Shown piece by piece: positions 1 through 7,944 of a DNA stretch of 64,000 nt (the stretch's first letter is position 1; each line of letters begins with the position of its first letter). Source of the stretch: CBDDKU01 sp965230375 (GTDB taxonomy: Bacteria > Bacteroidota > Bacteroidia > Flavobacteriales_D > Cryomorphaceae); NCBI GenBank assembly GCA_965230375.1, contig CBDDKU010000029.1, positions 84,045-148,044 of the forward strand, read 5' to 3'. The notes below the pieces were generated by a model. The model saw only the letters and a program-made list of their open reading frames with translations. It did no database searches and was not told the DNA's origin. The translations under genes and the position numbers were made by a program.

Positions 1-1889
1 GGATTGTTGTGGAGCACAACATTTTCTGCCGTAGAACGCGTACACCCATTCTCGCTGATTGTCAACGTAACTTCACTGGCCCCAGCTTCAGAAAATTCAA
101 TCCCAGAAGGGTTCTCTGAACTACTTGTAGCGGGTGAGCCGCTCTCAAACGCCCATGAAAAAATAGCGTCATCGGTATAGCTACCACCAGCTGAAAAATC
201 TAGCGAATTCCCTTCGAAGCAAGCAATCGGTGGTGGGTCAAAATCCGCTTCGAGCAGTGGGTATATTTCAAAGTTTTCAGTCACTGTAACGGGACAGTTT
301 GCGACACTTTGGACAGTCAGAGAAACTTCATATTCACCTGGCTCAGGGAATAGAAATGTTGGCGTTTGATCAGCACTTGTGTCTCCATCTCCTTCTTCTA
401 CACCAAAATCCCAGAGATAGATATTCGCATTTTCACTTGTTTGCGAGAATTGGTAAGACAAGCCGCTACAAAAAATATTTTGTGGGGTTATCTCAGCCGT
501 TGGTGCTTCTGGGATAACAATATCGACACTATCTGCAGCGGGGCAGATGTTATTGAGAACTTCAACAAAAACCTGTTGAGGCCCTGTTTCGACGAATTCT
601 ATGCCGTCAATTATCAATCCTTGCGCATTTGAAGGGCTGGCTCCATCACCAAAGTCCCACAGCACTGTGCTATTCTCATGATCAAAATCTCCATCGGCTT
701 CGAAGGAGAATACTTGTTGACCATTGATACACTCAAAGTCCGCAACGCTAACTTCCACCGAAATTTCCATATAGAGTGGAATTTCAATTATGGAAGTATC
801 GGAACAGAAAAAGCCAGGATTAGTGATGAGTGTTACTGTATATGTACCTGTATCGGGGTAGGTGTAGATACCGTCGTAATTTTCACTGGTGTCTTCATCA
901 TTCTCAGGGTCACCAAAATCCCAAAGAAAATCATTGGACGGGTCGGATGCATTGTAAAATTCCACTGTCAAATCTTCACAAAACTCAGCCGGGTCAACAT
1001 CTTCGATTATCGCCTCGGTCGACTCTTCACAAACGGCTACGTTGAACTGAAAATCGCGGGTATTAACGCTCAACAATTGGCCATCACGCCATTCTTCTAC
1101 ACAGACTCCAACTACAAACTGTCCAATTACCGTTGGAGTTCCTGAAAGTAAGCCCGTAATGGGATCGATGCTCAACCCTGGATTTCCTGTAATGGGATTT
1201 AATTCATCGAATCCACCTGCCCAATTGACTGTAGGGTAAGGCGGCGCCGAAGGTGGTGAAGGTTGTGGTGCGTCTTGTGAAGCTCCAATAAATGGACTAC
1301 AAAGTGAATAAGCCAAAGAATCACCATCTAAATCTGTCGCACTGTGATCAAACTCTAAGTATTCTTGGGCGCATAAAATAGGTGGTGGGAAATTGTTGTA
1401 AGATGGGCGCGAATTGCATTCTCCATCGGGCATAGCAGGCACCTCGGCTGCAATAGTCAACCCTTGACTTCCAGGAATTTCAAGATTTTGAATTGTTTGA
1501 TTCCTACAGCATCGCTGATACACCACGGTATAGGTTTGACCATCGTCCGGCAAATCGAGCGTAAACTCATAAGTTCCTTCTTCTACACAGATATTAGGAG
1601 GTATGGATATACAAGGTGAGCTCAAGTCTGGAATCACAGGTGTGATTGATGTGACATTCACCGTTATCTGATCTACGAGCTGGTTATTTTCATCAAATAT
1701 TCCAAAACTGGCGGGATTATCGAAAGGTGCACCTTGGTTGTTTCCGCAGTCCCGAAAGAGTTTCATCGTGAAATCATAGGTACCATCTGGCATACATTGA
1801 TAGTACATTTCCCCTCCTATAATGTGAAATGCTCGCGCAGGAACTATCCCGCAGCAAAGCAATACACATGTCAATACGAGGTTTCTCAT
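1..1889 (-). CDS. PKD-domain surface protein, 5' part only (runs off the window start)
   Basis: The reading frame is open from an ATG at 1889 to base 1, about 629 codons, with the C-terminus outside the window. Residues 1-20 look like a signal peptide ending PARA. The next segment begins HIIGGEMYYQCMPDG and contains a LFRDCG motif, an N-terminal module I recognise from very large Bacteroidota surface proteins that often end in a gliding-motility-associated or T9SS domain. A putative Ig-like segment (DPITGLLSGTP) follows, then PKD-type modules marked by FLWDFGDPEND, VLWDFGDGASP and YLWDFGVEEGD. Cysteines are frequent. The likely role is an exported adhesin or surface structural protein; the sorting domain cannot be seen. 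Function beyond that is unknown. Confidence 0.85.
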   Translation of the reverse strand, partial: MRNLVLTCVLLCCGIVPARAFHIIGGEMYYQCMPDGTYDFTMKLFRDCGNNQGAPFDNPASFGIFDENNQLVDQITVNVTSITPVIPDLSSPCISIPPNICVEEGTYEFTLDLPDDGQTYTVVYQRCCRNQTIQNLEIPGSQGLTIAAEVPAMPDGECNSRPSYNNFPPPILCAQEYLEFDHSATDLDGDSLAYSLCSPFIGASQDAPQPSPPSAPPYPTVNWAGGFDELNPITGNPGLSIDPITGLLSGTPTVIGQFVVGVCVEEWRDGQLLSVNTRDFQFNVAVCEESTEAIIEDVDPAEFCEDLTVEFYNASDPSNDFLWDFGDPENDEDTSENYDGIYTYPDTGTYTVTLITNPGFFCSDTSIIEIPLYMEISVEVSVADFECINGQQVFSFEADGDFDHENSTVLWDFGDGASPSNAQGLIIDGIEFVETGPQQVFVEVLNNICPAADSVDIVIPEAPTAEITPQNIFCSGLSYQFSQTSENANIYLWDFGVEEGDGDTSADQTPTFLFPEPGEYEVSLTVQSVANCPVTVTENFEIYPLLEADFDPPPIACFEGNSLDFSAGGSYTDDAIFSWAFESGSPATSSSENPSGIEFSEAGASEVTLTISENGCTRSTAENVVLHNN

Positions 1890-1990
1890 TTTGGTGGCCT
1901 TACGTTTCTGACGAAAAAACTCTTAGCAAGTTGATTCAACAGGTGTTAAAACGACAAGATGTCAAATTCACAAGAAGGAATCATGCCATT

Positions 1991-2245
1991 CTAGGTCGCT
2001 TTCTTGAAATCTCTACTGCAGCTTTCTAAAAATGTTTCATACTCTGCTTCTGAGATTTCTGCCCAACGTCCATCTTTCAGCTCAATCATATCTTGAACGA
2101 GATATCGGTCGGGTAGAATTTTTACAACAAATTCAATCGTCCTATAGTTTTTACCTATGGTCTGAATTTCAGTAAATCCCTCAAGAGAAGTAATTTTGAA
2201 GTACGACTTTTCATTGATGTATTTACGGTACAGGGGAAATTCCAC
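1991..2245 (-). CDS. Small hypothetical protein
   Basis: I do not recognise this gene. The frame is open from 2302, but that start would overlap the divergent TPR gene at 2260, so I prefer the GTG at 2245, giving 84 residues. The protein is mixed alpha/beta with no signal peptide or membrane segment and a charged C-terminus (EAEYETFLESCSRDFKKAT). The segment around FTEIQTIGKNYRTIEFVVK resembles short conserved hypothetical proteins of Bacteroidota, but this is memory of pattern, not a search. It sits between the PKD gene and the TPR gene. A non-coding explanation is possible because the ORF is short. Confidence 0.45.
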   Translation of the reverse strand: MEFPLYRKYINEKSYFKITSLEGFTEIQTIGKNYRTIEFVVKILPDRYLVQDMIELKDGRWAEISEAEYETFLESCSRDFKKAT

Positions 2246-2259
2246 AGCAAAATATAAGG

Positions 2260-2838
2260 ATGTCTGACAAATTAAACGTTTTCCAACAAGGTAAGGATGC
2301 ATACGAGAAGGATCGGTATGCAGAAGCCATAAAACTATTCTCTAAAGCCATAGAGATGGACAATACTAATGCAGATTGGTATAGTACACGAGCAGTAGCA
2401 TTCTTTCACCATGATGATCTTCCAGCATCTCTTCAAGATATGAATACGGCTCAATCATTGGAGCCAAAAAACCCTTACCGATACTCTAGTAGAGCCTATA
2501 TTCGCGATGCGATGGGTGATATTCAGGGGGCTATTGAAGATTATCAGATTGCAATAAGTCTTGACCCTGAAGATGCTGTGGCTCACAACAACCTCGGACT
2601 TTTGGAAGAGAAACTTGGACATCAAAGTAAGGCCAAATCTCTTTTCGCACTAGCAGACAAATTGGCCGAAGATGACCCGAACTTCAACGTGAGCCTTGAA
2701 AAACCACGCAATATTCAGAAAGAAGCGGAAGAAGAAAGACAGTCTCAATCCCTTTCTGGTGAAATGATGAAGGTGTTCAAATCGCGAAAAGCCTTCAAAG
2801 AATTCCTTAGCTTTATCGGCAAAGGATTCAAAGCATGA
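2260..2838 (+). CDS. Tetratricopeptide repeat protein
   Basis: A 192-residue cytoplasmic protein with about three to four TPR units in residues 5-135: GKDAYEKDRYAEAIKLFSKA, then NPYRYSSRAYIRDAMGD and AVAHNNLGLLEEKLGH, each with the small/large residue pattern of TPR helices. The C-terminal 55 residues are charged and helical (EAEEERQSQSL). TPRs mediate protein-protein contact; the partner is unknown. The stop overlaps the start of the next gene by four bases (ATGA), so the two are probably translationally coupled and the TPR protein may assist the AddB-like enzyme. No signal peptide is visible. Confidence 0.85.
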   Translation: MSDKLNVFQQGKDAYEKDRYAEAIKLFSKAIEMDNTNADWYSTRAVAFFHHDDLPASLQDMNTAQSLEPKNPYRYSSRAYIRDAMGDIQGAIEDYQIAISLDPEDAVAHNNLGLLEEKLGHQSKAKSLFALADKLAEDDPNFNVSLEKPRNIQKEAEEERQSQSLSGEMMKVFKSRKAFKEFLSFIGKGFKA

Positions 2839-5540
2839 GCGCTTTCTCAGAAGCCCTATTTGACGAGCTCGAAAACTTAAAAATTCCATTCCAAAATATC
2901 TGTGTCATTCTCCCTACCCAACGTTCAGGTTTGGAGTTGAAACGAACCATTGCCCGGAGAACGGAACATACCAGCTGGACACCAGAGATTACAACGATCA
3001 ATCAATGGGCTGGGAAAATAAGCGGGCTCCAATCGGCCAATCATATTGAGTTGGCCGGTGCATTTTACAAGGCCTACCAAAAGGTGATGGGTGCGCATGC
3101 ACAATCACTAGACGCGGTGGTTGGCTGGTGCGACACATTAATCAAAGATTTTAATACCATCGATAGTCATGGTCTCAAAAACGCAGATGTTTTCAAAGAC
3201 CTGGTGGCGTATACCGATATAGAGCATTTTAGCTTTCTAGATGAGCCCTTGAGCGAGTCCCAATCAAAATACAGGTCATTTTGGATGAGCTTGAAGGAAA
3301 TACATGACATCTTCAAGGAAGACTTAAAATCAAAAAAACTTGGATATAGCGGTTTGATTGTCTCTTCTTGCTTGGAAAAGTTGGATAGTGTCATTGCTTC
3401 TAGCTCCACCTTTTACGTATTTGCAGGACTGAACGCCTTGAGTGGGTGCGAACAGGAAATCATTAAACGGCTTGTCAAGGAAAACCGGGCGCTGTGCCTT
3501 TTTGAAGGAGATCCATATTACCTCGATACCAACAATCATCATGCTGGTACGTTTATCCGATCTTACTTAAAGAAGGGGATTGGAAAAGCGTTGACGCCAA
3601 AGAAAGGTCTACTCGAAAAAGAGCTTAAAATCGACGTCTATCAGACTGATTTCAATTTGCAGCAAGCGGCGATTGTAGGACATTTGCTGGAAATCTTACC
3701 ATCTGATTCACTCAAGAAGACGGCGCTAGTCCTATCAGACGAAAGTTTACTCACCCCCGTTTTGAGCTATATCCCCAAAGAGATTGAAGCTAATATCACC
3801 ATGGGGGTATCCATTGCAGATAGTGCAGTTGCCTACTGGATAGAATTGCTTTTTGATTTGGCTAAGAGAACGGCGCTCACGGACGGAAAAATACTGGTGA
3901 AGCTCGATGCCTGGAATGAATTCGTTGACAATCAGGTCACACGCCTTTTGATGCCCTATGTGAGTCAAAATATTCCGCCAAATGGATACATGAGCATCGA
4001 AACATTGCGAGAGTCGCTTGAAAGCTCTGATTGGGAACTGATATTCGATTGGTTGAAAAGTGAAGGCAAGGGAAGAGTTGAAAGCTTGGCGAAGGTATTT
4101 GCTAAACTCGGCGCGCAAGCTGGAAAAGCAGAAAACAAACTTCTTGAAATTCAAATTCGAAAAGTATCTGAAGAGCTGCGCATAGGCCTAGCTCAAATGA
4201 AAGCTGATGGATTTGACCTTATGGATTTGGATGGTCTGAAGAAGATAGTATTTCAGTGGATACGGAACATTAAAGTCGATCTTATTGGGTCGCACATCGA
4301 CCAGTTACAGATCATGGGAATGCTGGAGTCAAGGGGCTTGAGCTTTGAACACGTCATTATCACTTCGGTGAATGAAGGCGTGTTGCCACCCAAACCCAAT
4401 TTCGAGAGTTTTATTCCTTATGAAATTCTCAACCACCATCGTTTACCTGGTAAACGCGAACGGGAGTCCGTGTTTTCATATTACTTCTACAGACTCATCC
4501 AGAATGCGAAAAAGCTGTCGTTAGTATATCATACCAACAGAGAAGGTATTAGCGGTGGAGAAATGAGCCGCTACATATCTCAGCTACAATACAATTTGAA
4601 GGAGTTGAACCCAAATTTGCACATCAAGTGGTTCTCACCGGCTGTATCTGATAACAGTCCGAGTGTAGAAAGTGTGGTAGAGAAGGACAATGTCATTTTC
4701 GATCAAATTAAAAGACACATTGAAGAGAGGCTGTCTGCATCTTCGATTAATCGATTTCATGAAGACCCGCTTGAATGGTACTACACTTCAGTGATGAAAC
4801 TTGATGAGCCAAAAATTGCTGAAGTATCAAATGCTACGTATGGATCTGTAGTTCACGATGCGCTTGAAGAGCTGTATAAACCATTGGTGAAAGAAAAAGT
4901 AACGCATGAGCACTTGATAAAGCTGAAGTTGAGAATTGGGGATGAATTGGATAATGCAATAGTCAAGAATGAAGACTGGATCGGTTCTCCTTTTGGTCTC
5001 AATGCAGTGCTAAGACAAAAAGCTTTCGAGATGATCTCGAAGTTCATCGACTCAGAGATGGACTATGTGCAAACTCAAGGAGCATTTGACTTCATTGATG
5101 CTGAAATCAAGATGCAAGCTCCTTTTGAAGTGCAGTTGAATGATTTAACCATCCGAGCCAATCTCTTTGGAATTGCGGATAGAGTTGAAGGACATGAAAA
5201 TGGTTTGATGGTGATCGATTACAAAACCGGGAATGTATACCCCAAAGATATAAATGGGGAAATAGACCATAAAACTTTATCAGAGCATCCAAAACTAGCC
5301 CAGCTCATGCTATACCAATGGCTAGCCAAAAAGCATTACACTCGAAAAATAAAAGGAGCATCAATCATATCGATGCCGAAGCCATACGACAGGAGTCTTC
5401 TCACCGAGCATAGCATTGAAGATCAAGAGATATGCAAGGCGTACGAATCCTTTTTGACTGAGACGATCCGTGCTATGCTGAACACGGCTGAAAAGCTGGA
5501 GAAAAGCGAAAGTTTCGAATACGCAAAGTTTGAAAAATAG
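2835..5540 (+). CDS. AddB-like protein with C-terminal PD-(D/E)XK nuclease domain
   Basis: A 901-residue protein. The C-terminal third (about residues 640-880) is a RecB/AddB-type nuclease: YGSVVHDALEELY carries the conserved His, and GIADRVEGHENG followed by VIDYKTGN gives the D...DxK core. The middle has UvrD/AddB-like helicase remnants (HIDQLQIMGMLESRGLSFEH, ITSVNEGVLPP). The N-terminus begins ICVILPTQRSGLELKRTI, the motif Ia region, and I see no Walker A GxxGxGKT before it, so ATPase activity is doubtful. The family takes part in double-strand end processing and recombination. No AddA/RecB partner is adjacent. Four-base overlap with the TPR gene suggests co-expression. Confidence 0.85.
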   Translation: MSAFSEALFDELENLKIPFQNICVILPTQRSGLELKRTIARRTEHTSWTPEITTINQWAGKISGLQSANHIELAGAFYKAYQKVMGAHAQSLDAVVGWCDTLIKDFNTIDSHGLKNADVFKDLVAYTDIEHFSFLDEPLSESQSKYRSFWMSLKEIHDIFKEDLKSKKLGYSGLIVSSCLEKLDSVIASSSTFYVFAGLNALSGCEQEIIKRLVKENRALCLFEGDPYYLDTNNHHAGTFIRSYLKKGIGKALTPKKGLLEKELKIDVYQTDFNLQQAAIVGHLLEILPSDSLKKTALVLSDESLLTPVLSYIPKEIEANITMGVSIADSAVAYWIELLFDLAKRTALTDGKILVKLDAWNEFVDNQVTRLLMPYVSQNIPPNGYMSIETLRESLESSDWELIFDWLKSEGKGRVESLAKVFAKLGAQAGKAENKLLEIQIRKVSEELRIGLAQMKADGFDLMDLDGLKKIVFQWIRNIKVDLIGSHIDQLQIMGMLESRGLSFEHVIITSVNEGVLPPKPNFESFIPYEILNHHRLPGKRERESVFSYYFYRLIQNAKKLSLVYHTNREGISGGEMSRYISQLQYNLKELNPNLHIKWFSPAVSDNSPSVESVVEKDNVIFDQIKRHIEERLSASSINRFHEDPLEWYYTSVMKLDEPKIAEVSNATYGSVVHDALEELYKPLVKEKVTHEHLIKLKLRIGDELDNAIVKNEDWIGSPFGLNAVLRQKAFEMISKFIDSEMDYVQTQGAFDFIDAEIKMQAPFEVQLNDLTIRANLFGIADRVEGHENGLMVIDYKTGNVYPKDINGEIDHKTLSEHPKLAQLMLYQWLAKKHYTRKIKGASIISMPKPYDRSLLTEHSIEDQEICKAYESFLTETIRAMLNTAEKLEKSESFEYAKFEK

Positions 5541-5571
5541 AAAAGCGCCCGGAACGAATTCGGGGCGCCTT
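5541..5571 (-). terminator. Hairpin terminator between convergent genes
   Basis: GCGCCC at 5545-5550 pairs with GGGCGC at 5563-5568. Read on the minus strand the hairpin is followed by TTTTCTATTTTT, a good intrinsic terminator for the response regulator, whose stop lies about 160 bases upstream of it. On the plus strand the tail is poor in T. The rest of 5572-5728 shows nothing I can identify. Confidence 0.6.
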
Positions 5572-5728
5572 AAAACCTGCAAGGAAAAATTTGAAACCAC
5601 CTATAAGACGGGACATAATTCCATGGTTGCCTTTAATCCTGAAAAAAACGCGTTAAATGGCTCTTTTTTCCCGACAAACCTTTTCATCAACCCAGAAAAA
5701 CCCCTATAACAAACTGGTTTAATGCGGA

Positions 5729-6457
5729 TTACGTCTTATGGGACGGATCACTAAATTTATACCCAACCCCTCGAATTGATTGAAAAAAAACCGGTTCTCG
5801 GGAATTTTTTTCAAAATATTTACGAAAAGAGAGTATGTAATTGTCGATAGTTCGGGTGGATGGATACACGTCATACCCCCAAACCGTTTCCAGAATTTCT
5901 TCACGCGAAACTACCTGGCCTTCTTTCTCAATTAAAAATTTTAGAAGTTTTATCTCTCGTTTGGACAGCGTGATCCACTCTCCTGAAACACCTCGAATTT
6001 CAAAAGTGTCAAATCGAACTTCATTTCCTCCGAAGGCATATGACTTCAAATCTGAGTCCTCGCCTTTAGCCATTCCATGAATCCGTATTAGATTTGATAT
6101 TCTCAGCAGAAGCTCCTCCAAATTGAATGGTTTCACCAGATAGTCGTCTCCACCACTCTTTAGGCCTTCCACCCTATCGCTGCTCGACGACTTAGCACTC
6201 AGAAAAAGAATGGGAATCCCCACATTTTCCATCCGCAAAGTCCGGCACACGGTTATCCCATCTATTTTGGGCAGCATAATATCGAGTATGCAGAGATCAA
6301 ATCTCGCGCCTAAGGCAGTTTTAATAGCTTCGTCACCATCGCGGGCTATGGTCACATCATAACCTTCCAGTCGGAAATTCAGAGCTATCACTTCGATCAA
6401 GCTTTCTTCGTCTTCGACGAGTAGGATTCTTTTTTTCTTTTCTGCCAAAGCATTCAA
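5729..6457 (-). CDS. OmpR/PhoB-family response regulator (orphan)
   Basis: A 242-residue two-component regulator. Residues 9-125 form the receiver domain: acidic pair in LLVEDEES (E15, D16, E17), phospho-acceptor D59 in CILDIMLPK, S87 in FLSAKS and K109 in YLVKPF. Residues about 135-235 form the winged-helix DNA-binding domain, with ITLSKREIKLLKFLIE and VSREEILETVWGYDVYPSTR. All key residues are present, so phosphorylation-controlled DNA binding is expected. No histidine kinase gene lies next to it; the neighbours are a convergent AddB-like gene and the divergent menaquinone cluster. The targets are unknown. Confidence 0.93.
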   Translation of the reverse strand: MNALAEKKKRILLVEDEESLIEVIALNFRLEGYDVTIARDGDEAIKTALGARFDLCILDIMLPKIDGITVCRTLRMENVGIPILFLSAKSSSSDRVEGLKSGGDDYLVKPFNLEELLLRISNLIRIHGMAKGEDSDLKSYAFGGNEVRFDTFEIRGVSGEWITLSKREIKLLKFLIEKEGQVVSREEILETVWGYDVYPSTRTIDNYILSFRKYFEKNSREPVFFQSIRGVGYKFSDPSHKT

Positions 6458-6487
6458 TTTTTGTCAAATCTACAACCTAGCGATAAA

Positions 6488-6520
6488 TTGACAGTGAATA
6501 TGAGCCTTATGGTATCTTTG
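6488..6520 (+). promoter_or_regulatory. Candidate Bacteroidota promoter for the menaquinone cluster
   Basis: TTG at 6488-6490 and TATCTTTG at 6513-6520, 22 bases apart, fit the Bacteroidota consensus of TTTG and TAnnTTTG boxes. The second box lies inside the longest open frame of the thioesterase gene, which argues that the real start is the GTG at 6536, just after the expected transcription start. Confidence 0.5.
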
Positions 6521-6535
6521 ATAAAAATTTGCCAG

Positions 6536-6952
6536 GTGAATAGAAGCTTAGAAGAAGTGAAAGCGTTTTGCCAGAACACCTTAATCGAAACGCTGAATAT
6601 TTCCTTTGAAGAAATAACGAAAGATAGAATAGTAGCGCGAATGCCAGTCACAGCAAAGGTTCATCAGCCAATTGGGCTTCTTCACGGCGGGGCTACACTT
6701 GCTCTCGCAGAATCTATCGGAAGCCTTGGGAGTCACCTGCTAGTCGAAAAAGACAATAAAGCAGCGGTAGGGCTTGAAATTAATGCGAACCACATTAAGA
6801 GCACTAGAGATGGCGAAGTAGTAGGAACCGGTACGTTAATACACCGCGGGAGGACCACACACGTTTGGGAGATTCGAATTGAAACTTCCGAGGGTAAATT
6901 GATCAGCATCTGCCGAATGACCAATATGATTGTCGATCTGCCAAATGGATAA
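6536..6952 (+). CDS. Hotdog-fold acyl-CoA thioesterase (PaaI/MenI-like)
   Basis: Taken from the GTG at 6536 the protein has 138 residues, the usual size of the PaaI/YbgC-like hotdog thioesterases; the frame stays open to a TTG at 6461 and ATGs occur at 6500 and 6509. The catalytic segment HQPIGLLHGGATLALAESIG is the family signature, with the HGG turn and an acidic residue on the central helix. As first gene of the men cluster, overlapping menF by eight bases, its likely substrate is 1,4-dihydroxy-2-naphthoyl-CoA, the MenI step. Substrate assignment rests on context. I choose the GTG because a promoter-like box covers the upstream part. Confidence 0.85.
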   Translation: MNRSLEEVKAFCQNTLIETLNISFEEITKDRIVARMPVTAKVHQPIGLLHGGATLALAESIGSLGSHLLVEKDNKAAVGLEINANHIKSTRDGEVVGTGTLIHRGRTTHVWEIRIETSEGKLISICRMTNMIVDLPNG

Positions 6953-7937
6953 AGTGCTTTCTACAAAGAATTCCTTGTCACCTTTTGCCTGGTGTCGGCT
7001 TCCCAACTCCGATGAAATATATCGGTTCGAATCATGCGGGACTGATAAACCATCAACTCACCCTTATTTTGTAGTAAAACCATGGGGTAGCGATGACGTA
7101 GTATACTATAGCGTTTCGAAGAAAGAAGGTGAAACATCATTGAGTGTTGAAGAAACCGGAAGTAGTTTCAAAGAATACGCTGGAACATTCTCAGAATTTG
7201 TTAACCTGTTTCATCAGAATAAGCTGAAAAAAGCCATTCTCTCGAAGATCAAAACCGTGGAACTGAATGGAGATTTTGACTTAACTGAAGTTTTTCAGAA
7301 TCTGAATAAAATACGCAAGGACAGTTTTAACTATACTCTACTTCATCCTTCGCACGGATGTTGGGTAGGTGCCAGCCCCGAAATTTTGCTAGAGCATAGA
7401 AATGGAATACTGAAAACAGTAAGTCTTGCAGGTACGCAGCCAGTTTCTGATGCCCCTTACACTTGGGGCGACAAAGAAATTGATGAACAAGAATTGGTCA
7501 GCCAACATATCCGAGCAACTTTAAATAAATTGGGTACTGAAGAATTCGCCGAATCAAGTCCTGAAACAATTGAAGCGGGAAACGTAGCCCACATCAAGAC
7601 CACATTTACATTTCCAATAGGACAGTTGACTCTGGATACCATTCTATCTGAACTTCATCCTACCCCGGCCATTGCTGGTCTACCTGTTGGAAAATCAATC
7701 GAAGTGATTAACCAATACGAAAACCACGATCGGGGATTGTATACAGGTTACGTTGGACTGGTTAGAGACGATGAAAACGCAGATTTTTACGTTAATTTGA
7801 GGTGTATGCAAATACATCAGAACACGGCTTCCATCTACGTAGGTGGAGGAATCACTCAAGGCTCGGTTCTTCAGGCTGAATGGGATGAGACCGAGGCAAA
7901 AGCCCAAGCCATGTTTCAGCTATTAAAACATAATTAG
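6945..7937 (+). CDS. menF: Isochorismate synthase
   Basis: A 330-residue chorismate-utilising enzyme that converts chorismate to isochorismate, the first committed step of menaquinone synthesis. Family motifs are all present in order: GASPEILLEH, VSLAGTQP, HIKTTFTFPIG, LHPTPAIAGLP, YTGYVGLV and GGGITQGSVLQAEWDETEAK, which carry the Mg-binding glutamates. The N-terminal portion is short, as usual for Bacteroidota. I use the ATG at 6945, which lies within the thioesterase stop region (ATGGATAA), rather than an upstream TTG at 6930. menD follows after seven bases, so this is one operon. EntC/DhbC-type synthase is the alternative; context favours MenF. Confidence 0.9.
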   Translation: MDKVLSTKNSLSPFAWCRLPNSDEIYRFESCGTDKPSTHPYFVVKPWGSDDVVYYSVSKKEGETSLSVEETGSSFKEYAGTFSEFVNLFHQNKLKKAILSKIKTVELNGDFDLTEVFQNLNKIRKDSFNYTLLHPSHGCWVGASPEILLEHRNGILKTVSLAGTQPVSDAPYTWGDKEIDEQELVSQHIRATLNKLGTEEFAESSPETIEAGNVAHIKTTFTFPIGQLTLDTILSELHPTPAIAGLPVGKSIEVINQYENHDRGLYTGYVGLVRDDENADFYVNLRCMQIHQNTASIYVGGGITQGSVLQAEWDETEAKAQAMFQLLKHN

Positions 7938-7944
7938 ATCCAAA

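Noticed and set aside
678..1145. A 155-codon plus-strand frame near the window start
   Set aside because: Antisense to the PKD-domain gene, whose frame is open over 1.9 kb with a signal peptide and WDFG motifs.
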